Shown here piece by piece: positions 34,925-43,956 of a stretch of DNA of 64,000 nucleotides; the first letter of the stretch is position 1, and each line of letters opens with the position of its first letter. Location: positions 248,001 through 312,000 of the forward strand of contig BPHV01000005.1 in assembly GCA_026003755.1 (NCBI GenBank), written 5' to 3'. Both the position numbers and the translations under genes were made by a program. The notes beneath the pieces are model-generated. The model ran no database searches. It saw only the letters and a program-made list of their open reading frames with translations, and was not told the DNA's origin. This DNA is from Candidatus Roseilinea sp. (GTDB lineage Bacteria > Chloroflexota > Anaerolineae > J036 > Brachytrichaceae).

Positions 34925-37150
34925 CTACCCCGCCTGGCGCAACACCTCGCGCACAGCCAATGCAGCGCTATTATCGCGCTCCATACGCCGGCGACTATAG
35001 CTGATGAACAGATCGGTCCGCGCCCGCGTGACGCCGACATACAGCAAGCGCAGCCGCTCCGCGACATATTCGATGCGCGCCCGGCGCACCAGGTCGGTGT
35101 CGGCCAGATTCGCCGCGCCGTTGGCAAGCGCCTCTAATTGGAGGCGCGCCTCCAGGGCCGGATCGCACCCGGCGAGGTACCAAGCCTGCCCGCGAAACTC
35201 GCCCGACGCATCATGCGGAAACTCGACCGCGTCCACGCAGGTGAGATACACGCGATCCCACTCCAACCCTTTGGCTTTGTGCATGGTCGTCACCGTGATC
35301 TGACCGGCCACCGGCTGGAATCCGGCCTCGATGAGTGAGCTGCTGAGGTATCGCTGGCGATTGCCGGCGATCTCATCGAGTTCGCGGGCGACATCCGCCA
35401 AGGGCGCGTCGGGGTGGAGCATCATGTAACGGCGCAGGCTCAACGCCAAGCTGTGCGCGATTGCCAGGTCGTTCTCTCGCGTGAAAAGCTGTTGAGCGAT
35501 GGCGAGGATGAGTTGATCCACCGGCAGCACACTGGCCCGCAGCCAGCGCGCCGTGAGCGCCGCCAGCGCATAGACCTCGCGCGCCTCGTCTTCGCGCAGG
35601 GCAAGGCCGACCGGCAACGCCGGCGCTGCGTCGGACAGCGGGAAGAGCAGTCGCTCGGGCCGCGCGCTGCGCAGCAGCGCTTTTACGCGAGGGTCGCGCG
35701 CGTCGCCGGTCGGCCCGACGCCGGCCTCGATCATCGCCGCGCGCAAGTCCACCAGCGCGTTCATGTTGGTGGGCTGGCTACAAAAGCGCACCGCCTGGGC
35801 CAATACGCGCGCCACGTCGCGCACGGGTTGCGGATTGCGCAGTTGGTCCTGATACAGCTTGCGCTGTGGGTAGCGCGCTTGTATCTCTTCCAGCGCCTGC
35901 ACGATGCGCTGGCCGAAGTGATGGGTCGGCGAAAGGATGGCGCAGGTGCGGTCGTGTGCGTCCAGGACAAACCGAGCGGCGCTCTGGGCTACCTTCTGCG
36001 CCTCGGCATCTTCATCGTCGAAGGGCTGGAACCGAATGCGCCCTGTGGGTGGATTCGGCTGGGGATCGCCGGTGGGCGTGGGCTGAATGATCCCATCAGC
36101 GCTCAGCGCCGTGCGCCGCACGTCCGGATCCGGATGGTTGCGGGTCGCCCAATCCACCAAGCGGTTCGCCAGGGCGATGATCTCCGGCGCACTGCGGCCG
36201 CTCACCGTCAACGGCATCGCCCGCACATCTGGGCGCTCCTTGAACGCGCGGAAGAAGCGCGCGTCTGACGCTGTGAAGGTGGTCATGATGGCCTGGTTGG
36301 GATCGCCGACGCGCACCCAGTTCCCATGCTCGCGCGAGAGCAGCGCGAGGATCTCTTCTTGCAGTGGCGTGCTGTCCTGTGCCTCATCCTCCAAAATGAA
36401 CGGCCAGCGCCGGCCCAGCCGGCGGCGAAAGTCGTCGTCGTTGTGCAGAGCGCGAATAGCCGCCCAGATCAGATCATCGAAATCCAGCCGGCCGCCGGCG
36501 CGCAGCATCTGGTCGTAGCGCTCGTAGATCGCTGCGCCGATGCGCAGGAACGGCGATACAGCCTCCTGCTCCCGCGCTTGGGCTTCGCGCGCCGTAATGA
36601 GCGCGCGCACCGCCGCCGGCGTTAACCGCAGGTGCTTGGCCAGCTTGGTCACCTCCGCGCCAAGGCGTGCGGTGTCATCGGACCAAGTGCTCTCCAGGCG
36701 GCAGCGCTGCTGCGGCGTTAAATCAGCGGGCAGAAAGCTGAGCCAGTAGTCGCGTTCTTGTTGCATAAACCAGCGCGCAGCTTCGGTCATCGTGCGGCTG
36801 TGGCTCAGCTCGTCGTCAATGCGATAGTCGGAGGTCACGCCGGCGAGATCAGGACGTTCGCGCACGATCGCGTTGGCCAGGCTGTGCAGGGTGAACACGC
36901 GAAAGCCGCCATCGCTCAAGCCCAGGTTGCGCAAAGCCAGACGAATGCGCGCCTGGATATTCTCCACCGCTGAGTTGGTAAAGGTGACCACCAACACCTC
37001 GGCGTCTGGGCCAACCATCCCGCGCGTCAGCAAGCGCACCGCCAGAGCAGCCAGCGTGTGCGTCTTACCGCTGCCGGGCACGGCCACAACGGCCAGCTTG
37101 CCGCCGGCATATTCATTGACGATGTGCGCTTGCTGGGGTCGCAGGTTCAT
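34925..37150 (-). CDS. UvrD/Rep-type DNA helicase, subunit A of a two-gene helicase system
   Basis: 741 residues from ATG 37150 (MNLRPQQAHIVNEYAGGKLA). Complete SF1A motif set: Walker A VVAVPGSGKTHTL (24-31), Ia VTFTNSAVENIQARI, II FILEDEAQDSTPLQ, III RVGDPNQAIMTTF, V VTTMHKAKGLEWDRVYLT, VI LRLLYVGVTRARTDLFISYS. The protein stops about 25 residues after motif VI, so no RecB/AddA-type nuclease domain is present. The ATG overlaps the stop of the upstream partner (ATGA), giving translational coupling. Likely works as a heterodimer with that partner in DNA end processing or recombination (inference from AddAB/AdnAB-like layout). Confidence 0.88.
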   Translation of the reverse strand: MNLRPQQAHIVNEYAGGKLAVVAVPGSGKTHTLAALAVRLLTRGMVGPDAEVLVVTFTNSAVENIQARIRLALRNLGLSDGGFRVFTLHSLANAIVRERPDLAGVTSDYRIDDELSHSRTMTEAARWFMQQERDYWLSFLPADLTPQQRCRLESTWSDDTARLGAEVTKLAKHLRLTPAAVRALITAREAQAREQEAVSPFLRIGAAIYERYDQMLRAGGRLDFDDLIWAAIRALHNDDDFRRRLGRRWPFILEDEAQDSTPLQEEILALLSREHGNWVRVGDPNQAIMTTFTASDARFFRAFKERPDVRAMPLTVSGRSAPEIIALANRLVDWATRNHPDPDVRRTALSADGIIQPTPTGDPQPNPPTGRIRFQPFDDEDAEAQKVAQSAARFVLDAHDRTCAILSPTHHFGQRIVQALEEIQARYPQRKLYQDQLRNPQPVRDVARVLAQAVRFCSQPTNMNALVDLRAAMIEAGVGPTGDARDPRVKALLRSARPERLLFPLSDAAPALPVGLALREDEAREVYALAALTARWLRASVLPVDQLILAIAQQLFTRENDLAIAHSLALSLRRYMMLHPDAPLADVARELDEIAGNRQRYLSSSLIEAGFQPVAGQITVTTMHKAKGLEWDRVYLTCVDAVEFPHDASGEFRGQAWYLAGCDPALEARLQLEALANGAANLADTDLVRRARIEYVAERLRLLYVGVTRARTDLFISYSRRRMERDNSAALAVREVLRQAG

Positions 37151-39297
37151 AAGCCTCGCAGCGCCTGGGCGAGCATGCCGCTCTCCTCCTGTCCGGCCAT
37201 AGTCAGCCTGCTGGCCGCCAGGTAGATTTTGTCGCAACAGCGAAACGCCAACCCACCGACCACGCGCGCCAGCAGATCGCGGCTGGCGCGCTGCTCATCG
37301 TCGTCGGTCCAGCGCATGCCCGGCGACCACTCGCGTGAGAGGACATAGGGATGGGTGAGCGGCTGGTAGAAGCGCTCGTGCCAATTCAAGGCATTAACGT
37401 CGAGCCAGAATTGATAGCGTGAGCGATAGTTGCCGGTGAGATACGTGTAAACCGGGGCCAGCAGGATGCTGCCTGCGGGCACATCCGGCGTCCGCTCGGG
37501 GGCGTATTCGGCAGCTAAGACGTTCTGCATGAGCGCAATCACGTAGGCTTGACCCGCCTCCACCCGCTGGGCCACCTCTGACAGACCCAACGCCGACATC
37601 TCCGGCGGATGGCACGATTCACCGGTCGGCCACGACTGGAGATCGGCCTGCTCGAAAGTTTCGCGGAAGGCGCGCGCCGAAGCGATCAGCTTGTCGCATA
37701 CCTCCCTGGCCGCCGCATCCTCGCCGAACACGAATCCCGGCTGGGACATCGGACCAGCAGCCAGCTCGTGCCAGAATAGGTCGAGCGGCGCCCCTTGAGC
37801 CGGGCGCCCGCCAGCCCAGGTCGCCAGCCAACCTCGCAGCGCGACATAGCGCTCGTGAAACGGCTGCCCCACGCGATCCCACAGGCTCGGCTCGTCGAGC
37901 GACGGCAGCGCGACGATGCCGCCGGGTCCACATGCGCGGCGCGCCGCGTCGGCAATGAGCTGCGCCCGCACAACGTCCAGCCCGGAGATCACCAGCGCCA
38001 GGGCGCGCGCCAGCTCCGATGACGAAACCGGCTGCGCCCATTCGGGATGTCCTAACCGCGCGAAGGTAACCAGGGCGCGGACGAGCGGTTGGTCATGAAG
38101 CGGCCGCGAGGGACGCACAGCGTGCGCGCCGACGCCGTACCGCCTTAAGCGCTCTTCCAACTCGAAGCACAGCACATCCTCCACCACGGGAGCCACGACG
38201 GCGATTTCGTGCGCTGCCGCGCCGGAGCGCACGAGCGCGCCGATGCGGTCGGCAACAGCTTGCACCATGGTTGCCCAGTAACGCGCCGGGGCCTCGCCGT
38301 CGTATAGCTTCTCAACGGCCGAACTGCGCAGCGCAACGCGCGATGCACGCTCGTTAATCGCGCGCATCAGGGCCTGGCCAAAGCGCGCCGGCGAATCCGG
38401 CGCGTCCGGTTGCAGCCGCGGGTCGGGGATCGGCGTCACTTCGCACATCAACCGGAGTGCGTGCGCCGACTGCGGCGCTGCGCCCAGGTTGACCCGGAAA
38501 CCTCCCGGGGCGTCCTCGGCGAGCATCGCGGTCTCAGACGTTTCCAGGAGCAGTCGCAAAAAGTCATGGATGATCGGCGCGCCTTCCTCGATGTTATCGG
38601 CCAGCACATGGCGATAGCGCGCCGCGACATACTCGCGGTAGAAGTCGGCGGCCAGGAGATGCGCTCTGAACAGCTCCATGCCGAGCGAAAAGTCCACCAG
38701 CGCATGTTGCAGGCAAAACCGGCGAAAAGCGAGCGCGATGTCTTGCACGGCGCGATAGGCCTGCTGGCGTGGCTCGGCGCCATGCCAGGCCGATGCCAGC
38801 CGATCGGCCAGCTCCTCCAGTGGGAAGCCCATCGTCGCAGCGCGGTTGAGATCGTCCAGGATTTGGATGAGCAGCCGGTTGCGCGGCATACGCAGATGCT
38901 CAAACTCGCCGATGCGGGGCGCAACAATGCGATCAAGGAGGTACTGCGCTGCCTCGACGTTCATCCAGACCGGCTCGCGGTAAGGATCGGCAAAGCCAGC
39001 GCGCAGCGCGATGCGTGGAAAGAACAAGCTCACGTGCTGCTGAGCCAACCCAAAGAACGTGTGGATCTCCGGCGGGCCAAGGCGTGCGCGCCGCGCCCGG
39101 CGCCCTTCGCGCGATGCCGGTGCAGCCTCTCGCGCGCGGGCCAGCGCAGCCTTGAAACGCTGCGCGTGCGATTCCTGAGGGACGAGGATGAGGATGCGAT
39201 CCGGTCGAACGCCGCCGCCGAGCAGCTCGACGAGTCGCTCGGTCAGCCGCGCCGTTTTGCCGACGCCCGGATGACCGACGAGGTACCGCTTGCTCAT
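37147..39297 (-). CDS. Divergent AddB-like helicase partner protein
   Basis: 716 residues. Starts with Walker A YLVGHPGVGKTARLTERL and LILVPQESHAQRFKAALA, which resembles motif Ia, then EIHTFFGLAQQHVSLFFPRI (motif Ib-like). The expected Walker B is replaced by HVLADNIEEGAPIIHDF; AHEIAVVAPVVEDVLCFELE resembles the motif IV area, and FRCCDKIYLAASRL resembles motif VI. There is no C-terminal four-Cys Fe-S nuclease as in AddB/Cas4. Thus an AddB-like, probably weak or inactive helicase subunit without nuclease. Upstream partner of the UvrD-like gene with a 4-bp overlap. A terminator separates the pair from greA. Confidence 0.75.
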   Translation of the reverse strand: MSKRYLVGHPGVGKTARLTERLVELLGGGVRPDRILILVPQESHAQRFKAALARAREAAPASREGRRARRARLGPPEIHTFFGLAQQHVSLFFPRIALRAGFADPYREPVWMNVEAAQYLLDRIVAPRIGEFEHLRMPRNRLLIQILDDLNRAATMGFPLEELADRLASAWHGAEPRQQAYRAVQDIALAFRRFCLQHALVDFSLGMELFRAHLLAADFYREYVAARYRHVLADNIEEGAPIIHDFLRLLLETSETAMLAEDAPGGFRVNLGAAPQSAHALRLMCEVTPIPDPRLQPDAPDSPARFGQALMRAINERASRVALRSSAVEKLYDGEAPARYWATMVQAVADRIGALVRSGAAAHEIAVVAPVVEDVLCFELEERLRRYGVGAHAVRPSRPLHDQPLVRALVTFARLGHPEWAQPVSSSELARALALVISGLDVVRAQLIADAARRACGPGGIVALPSLDEPSLWDRVGQPFHERYVALRGWLATWAGGRPAQGAPLDLFWHELAAGPMSQPGFVFGEDAAAREVCDKLIASARAFRETFEQADLQSWPTGESCHPPEMSALGLSEVAQRVEAGQAYVIALMQNVLAAEYAPERTPDVPAGSILLAPVYTYLTGNYRSRYQFWLDVNALNWHERFYQPLTHPYVLSREWSPGMRWTDDDEQRASRDLLARVVGGLAFRCCDKIYLAASRLTMAGQEESGMLAQALRGL

Positions 39298-39321
39298 GCC
39301 AGGCCAACACTCTAGTCAGAC

Positions 39322-39353
39322 AGAAATACAAAAGCCACCGCGGTTGCGATGGC
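39322..39353 (-). terminator. Rho-independent terminator after greA
   Basis: On the minus strand GCCATCGC-AACC-GCGGTGGC (39353-39334; one G-U pair) is followed by TTTTGTATTT. It ends the greA transcript before the helicase pair. Confidence 0.8.
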
Positions 39354-39401
39354 TCCTCTCCCGTCCGATCCGCACAGCCGGAATGCCATTTCAGATTCGG
39401 A

Positions 39402-39875
39402 TCATTTGTTCGCGATGTGAGTGACTTTGAACTTGATCTCGCCCTCGGGCGCTTGCACGGAGACGATGTCGTTCACCTTGTGGCCTAGCAAGGCGCGGCC
39501 CAACGGCGATTCGTTGCTGATTCGCCCGCGGGCCGGATCGGCCTCGGCTGAACCAACGATGATGTAGTGCTCTTTGTGGCCGGAGCCGACTTCGGTGATG
39601 GTGACCTTGCTCCCCAGGCGCACCTCATTCGCTGGACCCTTGTTCTCAATCAGCACGGCATTGGCAAGGATGGTCTCGATCTCCAGAATGCGCCCCTCAA
39701 CAAAGGCCTGCTCATTCTTGGCATCCTCATACTCGGGATTCTCCTCGACCTCACCCTCGGCCATCGCGTCATGCAATCGCTGAGCGACCTCGGCCCGGCG
39801 AACGGTCTTCAGGTACTCCAGCTCTTCTTCGAGCCGCTTCAAACCCTCTGGAGTGAGATATTCCTGTTCGATCAT
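39402..39875 (-). CDS. greA: Transcription elongation factor GreA
   Basis: 157 residues, standard length. N-terminal antiparallel coiled coil (LTPEGLKRLEEELEYLKTVR) with tip AEGEVEENPEYEDAKNEQ, and C-terminal FKBP-like domain (LGSKVTITEVGSGHKEHYII; ISNESPLGRALLGHKVND). It binds the RNA polymerase secondary channel and stimulates cleavage of backtracked RNA. The tip usually reads GDLxEN; here GEVEEN keeps an acidic pair with Glu in place of Asp. GreA is expressed from a promoter at 40047-40075 with a 165-nt leader that contains an early terminator. Confidence 0.96.
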   Translation of the reverse strand: MIEQEYLTPEGLKRLEEELEYLKTVRRAEVAQRLHDAMAEGEVEENPEYEDAKNEQAFVEGRILEIETILANAVLIENKGPANEVRLGSKVTITEVGSGHKEHYIIVGSAEADPARGRISNESPLGRALLGHKVNDIVSVQAPEGEIKFKVTHIANK

Positions 39876-39984
39876 CGTATATCCCTACCTTATGGACGAT
39901 CTGCGTCAGCGCGGTTGATACCAGCTACGACTCACAAGCATCGAGTCGCATCTTGGGACGTTCAGTGTCACGCAGCAACGTCAG

Positions 39985-40017
39985 AATTAAAATAGAGGCG
40001 CCGAATGAACGCCTCTA
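39985..40017 (-). terminator. Early terminator (attenuator) in the greA leader
   Basis: Minus strand: TAGAGGCG (40017-40010), 9-nt loop, CGCCTCTA (40000-39993), then TTTTAATTC. It begins about 23 nt after the predicted start site, so a transcript of roughly 55 nt would be released unless read-through occurs. There is no other minus-strand gene between it and the promoter. Confidence 0.75.
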
Positions 40018-40046
40018 CCTTCGTAGTGCAAACGTAGTGCGGCCGG

Positions 40047-40075
40047 AGTATACCCGATCCACTTGGAGTTGACAA
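40047..40075 (-). promoter_or_regulatory. Consensus-like sigma-70 promoter of greA
   Basis: On the minus strand TTGTCA (40075-40070), 17-bp spacer, TATACT (40052-40047). Predicted start near 40040, giving a 165-nt greA leader. It is the best promoter match seen in the window. Confidence 0.75.
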
Positions 40076-40137
40076 GAAGGGGATTCACATAAATAATAGA
40101 GGTTCGGATTCAACTGGCTTCATAAACGATTTATATT

Positions 40138-41103
40138 ATGTATAGAGTGATTGTCACTGACCACGCATTTCCCTCACTCGATCCAGAACGCGGTGTGCTG
40201 GCCGGCCTGGCAGAAGTGATAGACTGCAGCCCACTGCGCACCGAGGACGATGTGATCTGCGCCGCGCGCGACGCCGATGCGCTGATCATCGGCTTCGCGC
40301 CTATCACGGCGCGCGTGATGGATGCCTTGCCCCGGCTGCGTTGCGTCGTGCGCTACGGCGTCGGCTACGAGACGATTGACGTGCCGGCCGCCGCCGCGCG
40401 CGGCATCCAGGTCGCCAACGTGCCGGATTATTGCATTCCCGAAGTGGCCGATCACACCATGGCTCTGCTGCTGGCGCTGGCGCGCAGGGTGATCCCGCTC
40501 GATGCAAGCGTGCGGCGCGGCGAATGGGCGACGCTAAAAATAGCTCAGCCGGCGCATCGCATCGAGGGCCAGACGCTCGGTTTGATCGGCATAGGGCGCA
40601 TCGGCAGCGCAGTCGCCCAGCGTGCACTCGGCTTTGGGATGCGCGTGATCGCGTATGACAAGTATCTGCCGCCGGAGCGCGCGCAGGCGGCTGGCGCGAC
40701 ACGGGTGGACCTCGACACGCTGCTCCGCGAGGCGGACTTTATCTCCATCCATGCGCCGCTCACGCCGGAGACGCGCCACCTCATCAACGCCGAAGCGATC
40801 GGCAAGCTGAAGCCCAGCGCCTATCTCATCAACGTAGCGCGCGGGGCGATCGTAGACACGCTGGCGCTGGCGGACGCATTGCAAATGGGCAAACTTGCCG
40901 GCGCAGCGCTCGACGTGTTCGAGCAGGAGCCGCTGCCCGCCGACCACCCCATCCGCAACGCGCCGAACGTCATCCTTCATCCGCACGCTGCCTGGTATTC
41001 CGAAGAGGCGCTAACCCAACTGCAGGTCAACGCTGCCGAGGAGGTGGCCCGCGCCCTGCGCGGCGAGCCGCTGAAGAACCTGCTCACGCCGGCGAAGCTA
41101 TGA
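40138..41103 (+). CDS. CtBP-type D-2-hydroxyacid dehydrogenase
   Basis: 321 residues from ATG 40138; no Shine-Dalgarno is visible, so a near-leaderless start or the GTG at 40147 is possible. NAD-dependent 2-hydroxyacid dehydrogenase fold: VVRYGVGYETIDVPAAAARG, PDYCIPEVADHTMALLLALA (the DYCxxEVADH signature of the C-terminal-binding-protein subgroup), Rossmann LGLIGIGRIGSAVAQRA, INVARGAIVDTLALADAL, DVFEQEPLP and HPHAAWYSEEA with the catalytic His. Substrate unknown; probably a sugar-acid or hydroxy-acid. Followed 67 bp later by the MenC/NSAR enolase on the same strand, so a small acid-catabolism operon is plausible. Confidence 0.88.
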   Translation: MYRVIVTDHAFPSLDPERGVLAGLAEVIDCSPLRTEDDVICAARDADALIIGFAPITARVMDALPRLRCVVRYGVGYETIDVPAAAARGIQVANVPDYCIPEVADHTMALLLALARRVIPLDASVRRGEWATLKIAQPAHRIEGQTLGLIGIGRIGSAVAQRALGFGMRVIAYDKYLPPERAQAAGATRVDLDTLLREADFISIHAPLTPETRHLINAEAIGKLKPSAYLINVARGAIVDTLALADALQMGKLAGAALDVFEQEPLPADHPIRNAPNVILHPHAAWYSEEALTQLQVNAAEEVARALRGEPLKNLLTPAKL

Positions 41104-41170
41104 TTAAGGCTGGATTGATCGTTGACGGGCAACAACGCGCCACAGACACGACTCGCGTCACCCACTCAGC

Positions 41171-42295
41171 ATGCACATCGAACGCATCGAACTCTTCCAC
41201 ATTCGCATTCCACTCGTCGCCCCGTTCGAGACCAGTTTCGGCGTGACCACCGACCGCGAGAGCATCCTGGTGCGCATCACGGCCGATGGCGTGACCGGTT
41301 GGGGCGAGAGCGTGGCCGACGCCGACCCCGGCTACTCCTACGAGACCGTCACGACCAACTGGCACGTGATGACCGGCTATCTCATCCCAGCGCTGTTCAA
41401 CGCGCCCATCGGCGACCCACGCGAGGCGCCCGTGCGCTTTCGCCGGGTGCGCGGCCACAACATGGCCAAAGCCGCGCTGGAAGCGGCGCTGTGGGACATC
41501 GCCGCGCAACAGGCCGGCTTGAGCCTGCGCGACTACATCGGCCGGTTGACCGGCCGACGGATGAAAGACCGCATCATCGTCGGCGTGAGCATCGGCATCC
41601 AGCCGACGACCGAGAAGCTGCTCGAGCGGATCGAGAGCTTCCTGCAGTATGGCTATCTGCGCATCAAGATGAAGATCAAGCCGGGACGCGACCTACACGA
41701 CGTGCGCGCGGCCCGCGCCGCCTTCCCCGATCAGATGCTGATGGTAGACGCCAACAGCGCCTATACGCTGCAGGATGCCGAGCTGTTCAAGCAGATGGAC
41801 GACTTGAACCTGCTGATGATCGAGCAGCCGCTGGGCTACGACGATATCTACGAGCATAGCAAGTTGCAGCCTCAGCTCAAAACGCCGATCTGCCTGGATG
41901 AGAGCATCCACACGCCCGACCACGCCCGCATGGCCATCGAGCTGGGCGCGTGCAAGATCATCAACATCAAGCAGGGGCGCGTGGGCGGGCTGACGCACGC
42001 GATCGCCGTGCACGACATCTGCGAAGCGCACAACGTCCCGGTGTGGTGCGGCGGCATGCTCGAGACCGGCGTCGGCCGCGCGTTGAACCTAGCGCTGGCC
42101 GCACTGCCCAACTTCACGCTCCCCAGCGACCTGAGCGCGAGCAATCGCTACTACAACCCGGATGTGATCGAGCCACCCTTCGAGATCAACAGCGATGGGA
42201 CGCTCAGCGTGCCGACCGGCCTAGGCCTTGGCGTTAGCGTTGTGCCGGAGCGCCTGCGCAGGATCACCCTGCGTCACGAGGTCTTCGAGCGGTAG
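41171..42295 (+). CDS. Enolase-superfamily o-succinylbenzoate synthase / N-acylamino-acid racemase-like
   Basis: 374 residues. Muconate-lactonizing subgroup: N-terminal capping domain (IRIPLVAPFETSFGVTTDRE; GWGESVADADPGYSYET), catalytic Lys in YLRIKMKIKPGRD, metal ligands Asp in MLMVDANSAY, Glu in MIEQPLGYDD and Asp in CLDESIHTPD. The second catalytic Lys lies in IINIKQGRVGG, and the substrate loop in WCGGMLETGVGRALN. The last motif fits the OSBS/N-succinylamino-acid racemase group. No other menaquinone genes are nearby and the partner is a CtBP-type dehydrogenase, which leans to racemase or acid metabolism; MenC activity cannot be excluded. Confidence 0.88.
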   Translation: MHIERIELFHIRIPLVAPFETSFGVTTDRESILVRITADGVTGWGESVADADPGYSYETVTTNWHVMTGYLIPALFNAPIGDPREAPVRFRRVRGHNMAKAALEAALWDIAAQQAGLSLRDYIGRLTGRRMKDRIIVGVSIGIQPTTEKLLERIESFLQYGYLRIKMKIKPGRDLHDVRAARAAFPDQMLMVDANSAYTLQDAELFKQMDDLNLLMIEQPLGYDDIYEHSKLQPQLKTPICLDESIHTPDHARMAIELGACKIINIKQGRVGGLTHAIAVHDICEAHNVPVWCGGMLETGVGRALNLALAALPNFTLPSDLSASNRYYNPDVIEPPFEINSDGTLSVPTGLGLGVSVVPERLRRITLRHEVFER

Positions 42296-42373
42296 AGCGC
42301 AAACGCGGGACGCAAGGCGAGGGAGACGCAGGCCGCGCGTTTCGTGCGCAGCGGGGATGCGCGATTGGCCGCC

Positions 42374-42790
42374 TTACTCTGGCTTGGCTGCGCTGGCGCC
42401 GACCGGCTCGCCGTTAGCCGTCTGCCGGGCCGATGCTTCATCCGGCTTCACCTCTTGGGCCGGTTGGGCGCGCTTGGCAATCTCCTCATTCAGCTTGTGA
42501 AGCACATCAGCCAGCCCGGCCTGTAGCTCGTTGAGGATCTGCGGACCGTGCGCAGTCTCCCAGGCCTCCTTCACGCCCTGCTTAAGGTGGGTCGCCACCT
42601 TATCGGCGCGCACCTTCTCGACCATCTCGTTCATGCGCGCGTTCAGCCGCTCCAAATTGGCCGTGATCTCGCGCTCGATGCTCTTGCGCTCGTCCGACTC
42701 CCACACCGCGCGGAAGAGATTGCTCAAATTCTCGCCCAGCTTGTTGAGTTCGTGCTCGATTGAAGACCGTGGCGCATTCTGCTCAGACAT
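42374..42790 (-). CDS. Small amphipathic helical protein, unknown function
   Basis: 138 residues, no signal peptide. Preceded by GGGAGGTGATTTGA, a near-perfect Shine-Dalgarno. Predicted to be almost wholly helical with amphipathic repeats (LGENLSNLFRAVWESDERKS; ITANLERLNARMNEMVEKVR; AGLADVLHKLNEEIAKRAQP) and a disordered Glu/Ala/Pro tail. The pattern recalls apolipoprotein-like or phasin-like membrane/granule surface proteins, though I recognise no family. It stands alone between the enolase and hydrolase genes. Confidence 0.75.
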   Translation of the reverse strand: MSEQNAPRSSIEHELNKLGENLSNLFRAVWESDERKSIEREITANLERLNARMNEMVEKVRADKVATHLKQGVKEAWETAHGPQILNELQAGLADVLHKLNEEIAKRAQPAQEVKPDEASARQTANGEPVGASAAKPE

Positions 42791-42903
42791 TCAAATCACC
42801 TCCCGATCAAAAGCGTGCTTACGGTAAGGCAATCATGCCTGATGTTTATTTGATTTTTGCAAGCGCCGATTCGAGTTGGGGCATAGGGCCGATTTGTATC
42901 ATG

Positions 42904-42952
42904 GGCAGGTGCAGACCTTGCCTGCGCCTGCCGTGTCTCGCCTCCGCGGAGG
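42904..42952. repeat. Inverted repeats upstream of the small helical protein
   Basis: GGCAGGTGCAG/CTGCGCCTGCC (42904-42914, 42922-42932, one G-U pair on one strand) plus the perfect palindrome CCTCCGCGGAGG (42941-42952), between the hydrolase stop and the helical-protein gene. It may terminate the hydrolase transcript, but no T-run is present. Confidence 0.4.
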
Positions 42953-42963
42953 AATACACCCGT

Positions 42964-43908
42964 TCATGGCGGGGGAGTGTGCGCGAGTTTGGCCGCCAGC
43001 CAGTTGGCCATCTGCGTCACTTCCTTGTCGAAGAGGATGACGCTGAGATGGGTGGCTTGCGCAATGAGGAGCAACTCGCGCTCCGGCTCAGACGCCTCGT
43101 ACAGCCACTTGGCATTGATGGGCGGCACGGCCACATCACACTTGCCATGAACGAACATTTTGGGACGCCGACCGATTGCGCGGACGGCTTGCAGGGCGTC
43201 GAAGCGCGCGATCATGTCATACAAGCTCTCGCCAAACCACGCGCCTGTTACGCTCCGCCATTCGGCCCACATCTTGCGCAGCGACTGGTAGCGCAGCAAC
43301 GCAAGATTACGCGGCAGGCACACCAACCCGAGCAACTCACGGGCGATGGTCACGGGCGTCACCGGCGGCAGCTTCACCGGCGTAGAGACCGTGACCAACG
43401 CCATCACGCGCGCATCATGCGCTGCGAGGTCCAGCGCTTGATTGCCGCCGAAGCTGATGCCGATAGCGCCGACGCGCTGCACGCCGGGCTGGGCGCACAG
43501 CCAGTCCAGCGCGGCGCGCGCCGCGCGACGGGCGTTGTCCACCGTGCAAGGCACGGACGCAAATTCGCCGTGTCCCGGTGGGTCCACAGTAAGCACGGCG
43601 ATGTTGCGCTCGAGCAACCGACGAAAGAGCAGCCACTTGAACGCATGGCGGTTGTCACCGGCACCACAGATGAGCAGGGCGACGGCGCCGCTCCATGTAT
43701 GCGGCTGCAGCCATGTGCCCGGCTGACGCGCATTCGCCGCCTGACGACACAACTGCCCAGCCCGCTCAGGCGGCACGCCGAACTGCCGGATGAGCGTTTG
43801 TGGCACTTCGAGCCGAGCCGGTGGAATCTCAACCGTGCGAACTGAATAGGACGCTTCTTTCGGCGGCGCGAGAAAGCGCTGTGTGAGCGTAACAACCGGC
43901 ATGGACAC
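42964..43908 (-). CDS. Alpha/beta hydrolase (S9/DLH-like)
   Basis: 314 residues. Alpha/beta-hydrolase core from about residue 75: GAVALLICGAGDNRHAFKWL (oxyanion region), VLTVDPPGHGEFASVPC (DxPGHG), nucleophile elbow GAIGISFGGNQALDLAA with Ser near 167, acid in MFVHGKCDVAVP, and His in IAQATHLSVILF. Probably an esterase or peptidase-like hydrolase acting in the cytoplasm; substrate unknown. Lies just downstream of the CAU tRNA on the same strand. Confidence 0.82.
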   Translation of the reverse strand: MSMPVVTLTQRFLAPPKEASYSVRTVEIPPARLEVPQTLIRQFGVPPERAGQLCRQAANARQPGTWLQPHTWSGAVALLICGAGDNRHAFKWLLFRRLLERNIAVLTVDPPGHGEFASVPCTVDNARRAARAALDWLCAQPGVQRVGAIGISFGGNQALDLAAHDARVMALVTVSTPVKLPPVTPVTIARELLGLVCLPRNLALLRYQSLRKMWAEWRSVTGAWFGESLYDMIARFDALQAVRAIGRRPKMFVHGKCDVAVPPINAKWLYEASEPERELLLIAQATHLSVILFDKEVTQMANWLAAKLAHTPPP

Positions 43909-43956
43909 GCCGGGGCGAGCGGTATGGCTTCAAAGGCCACAGCGACTCGCCCCGCA

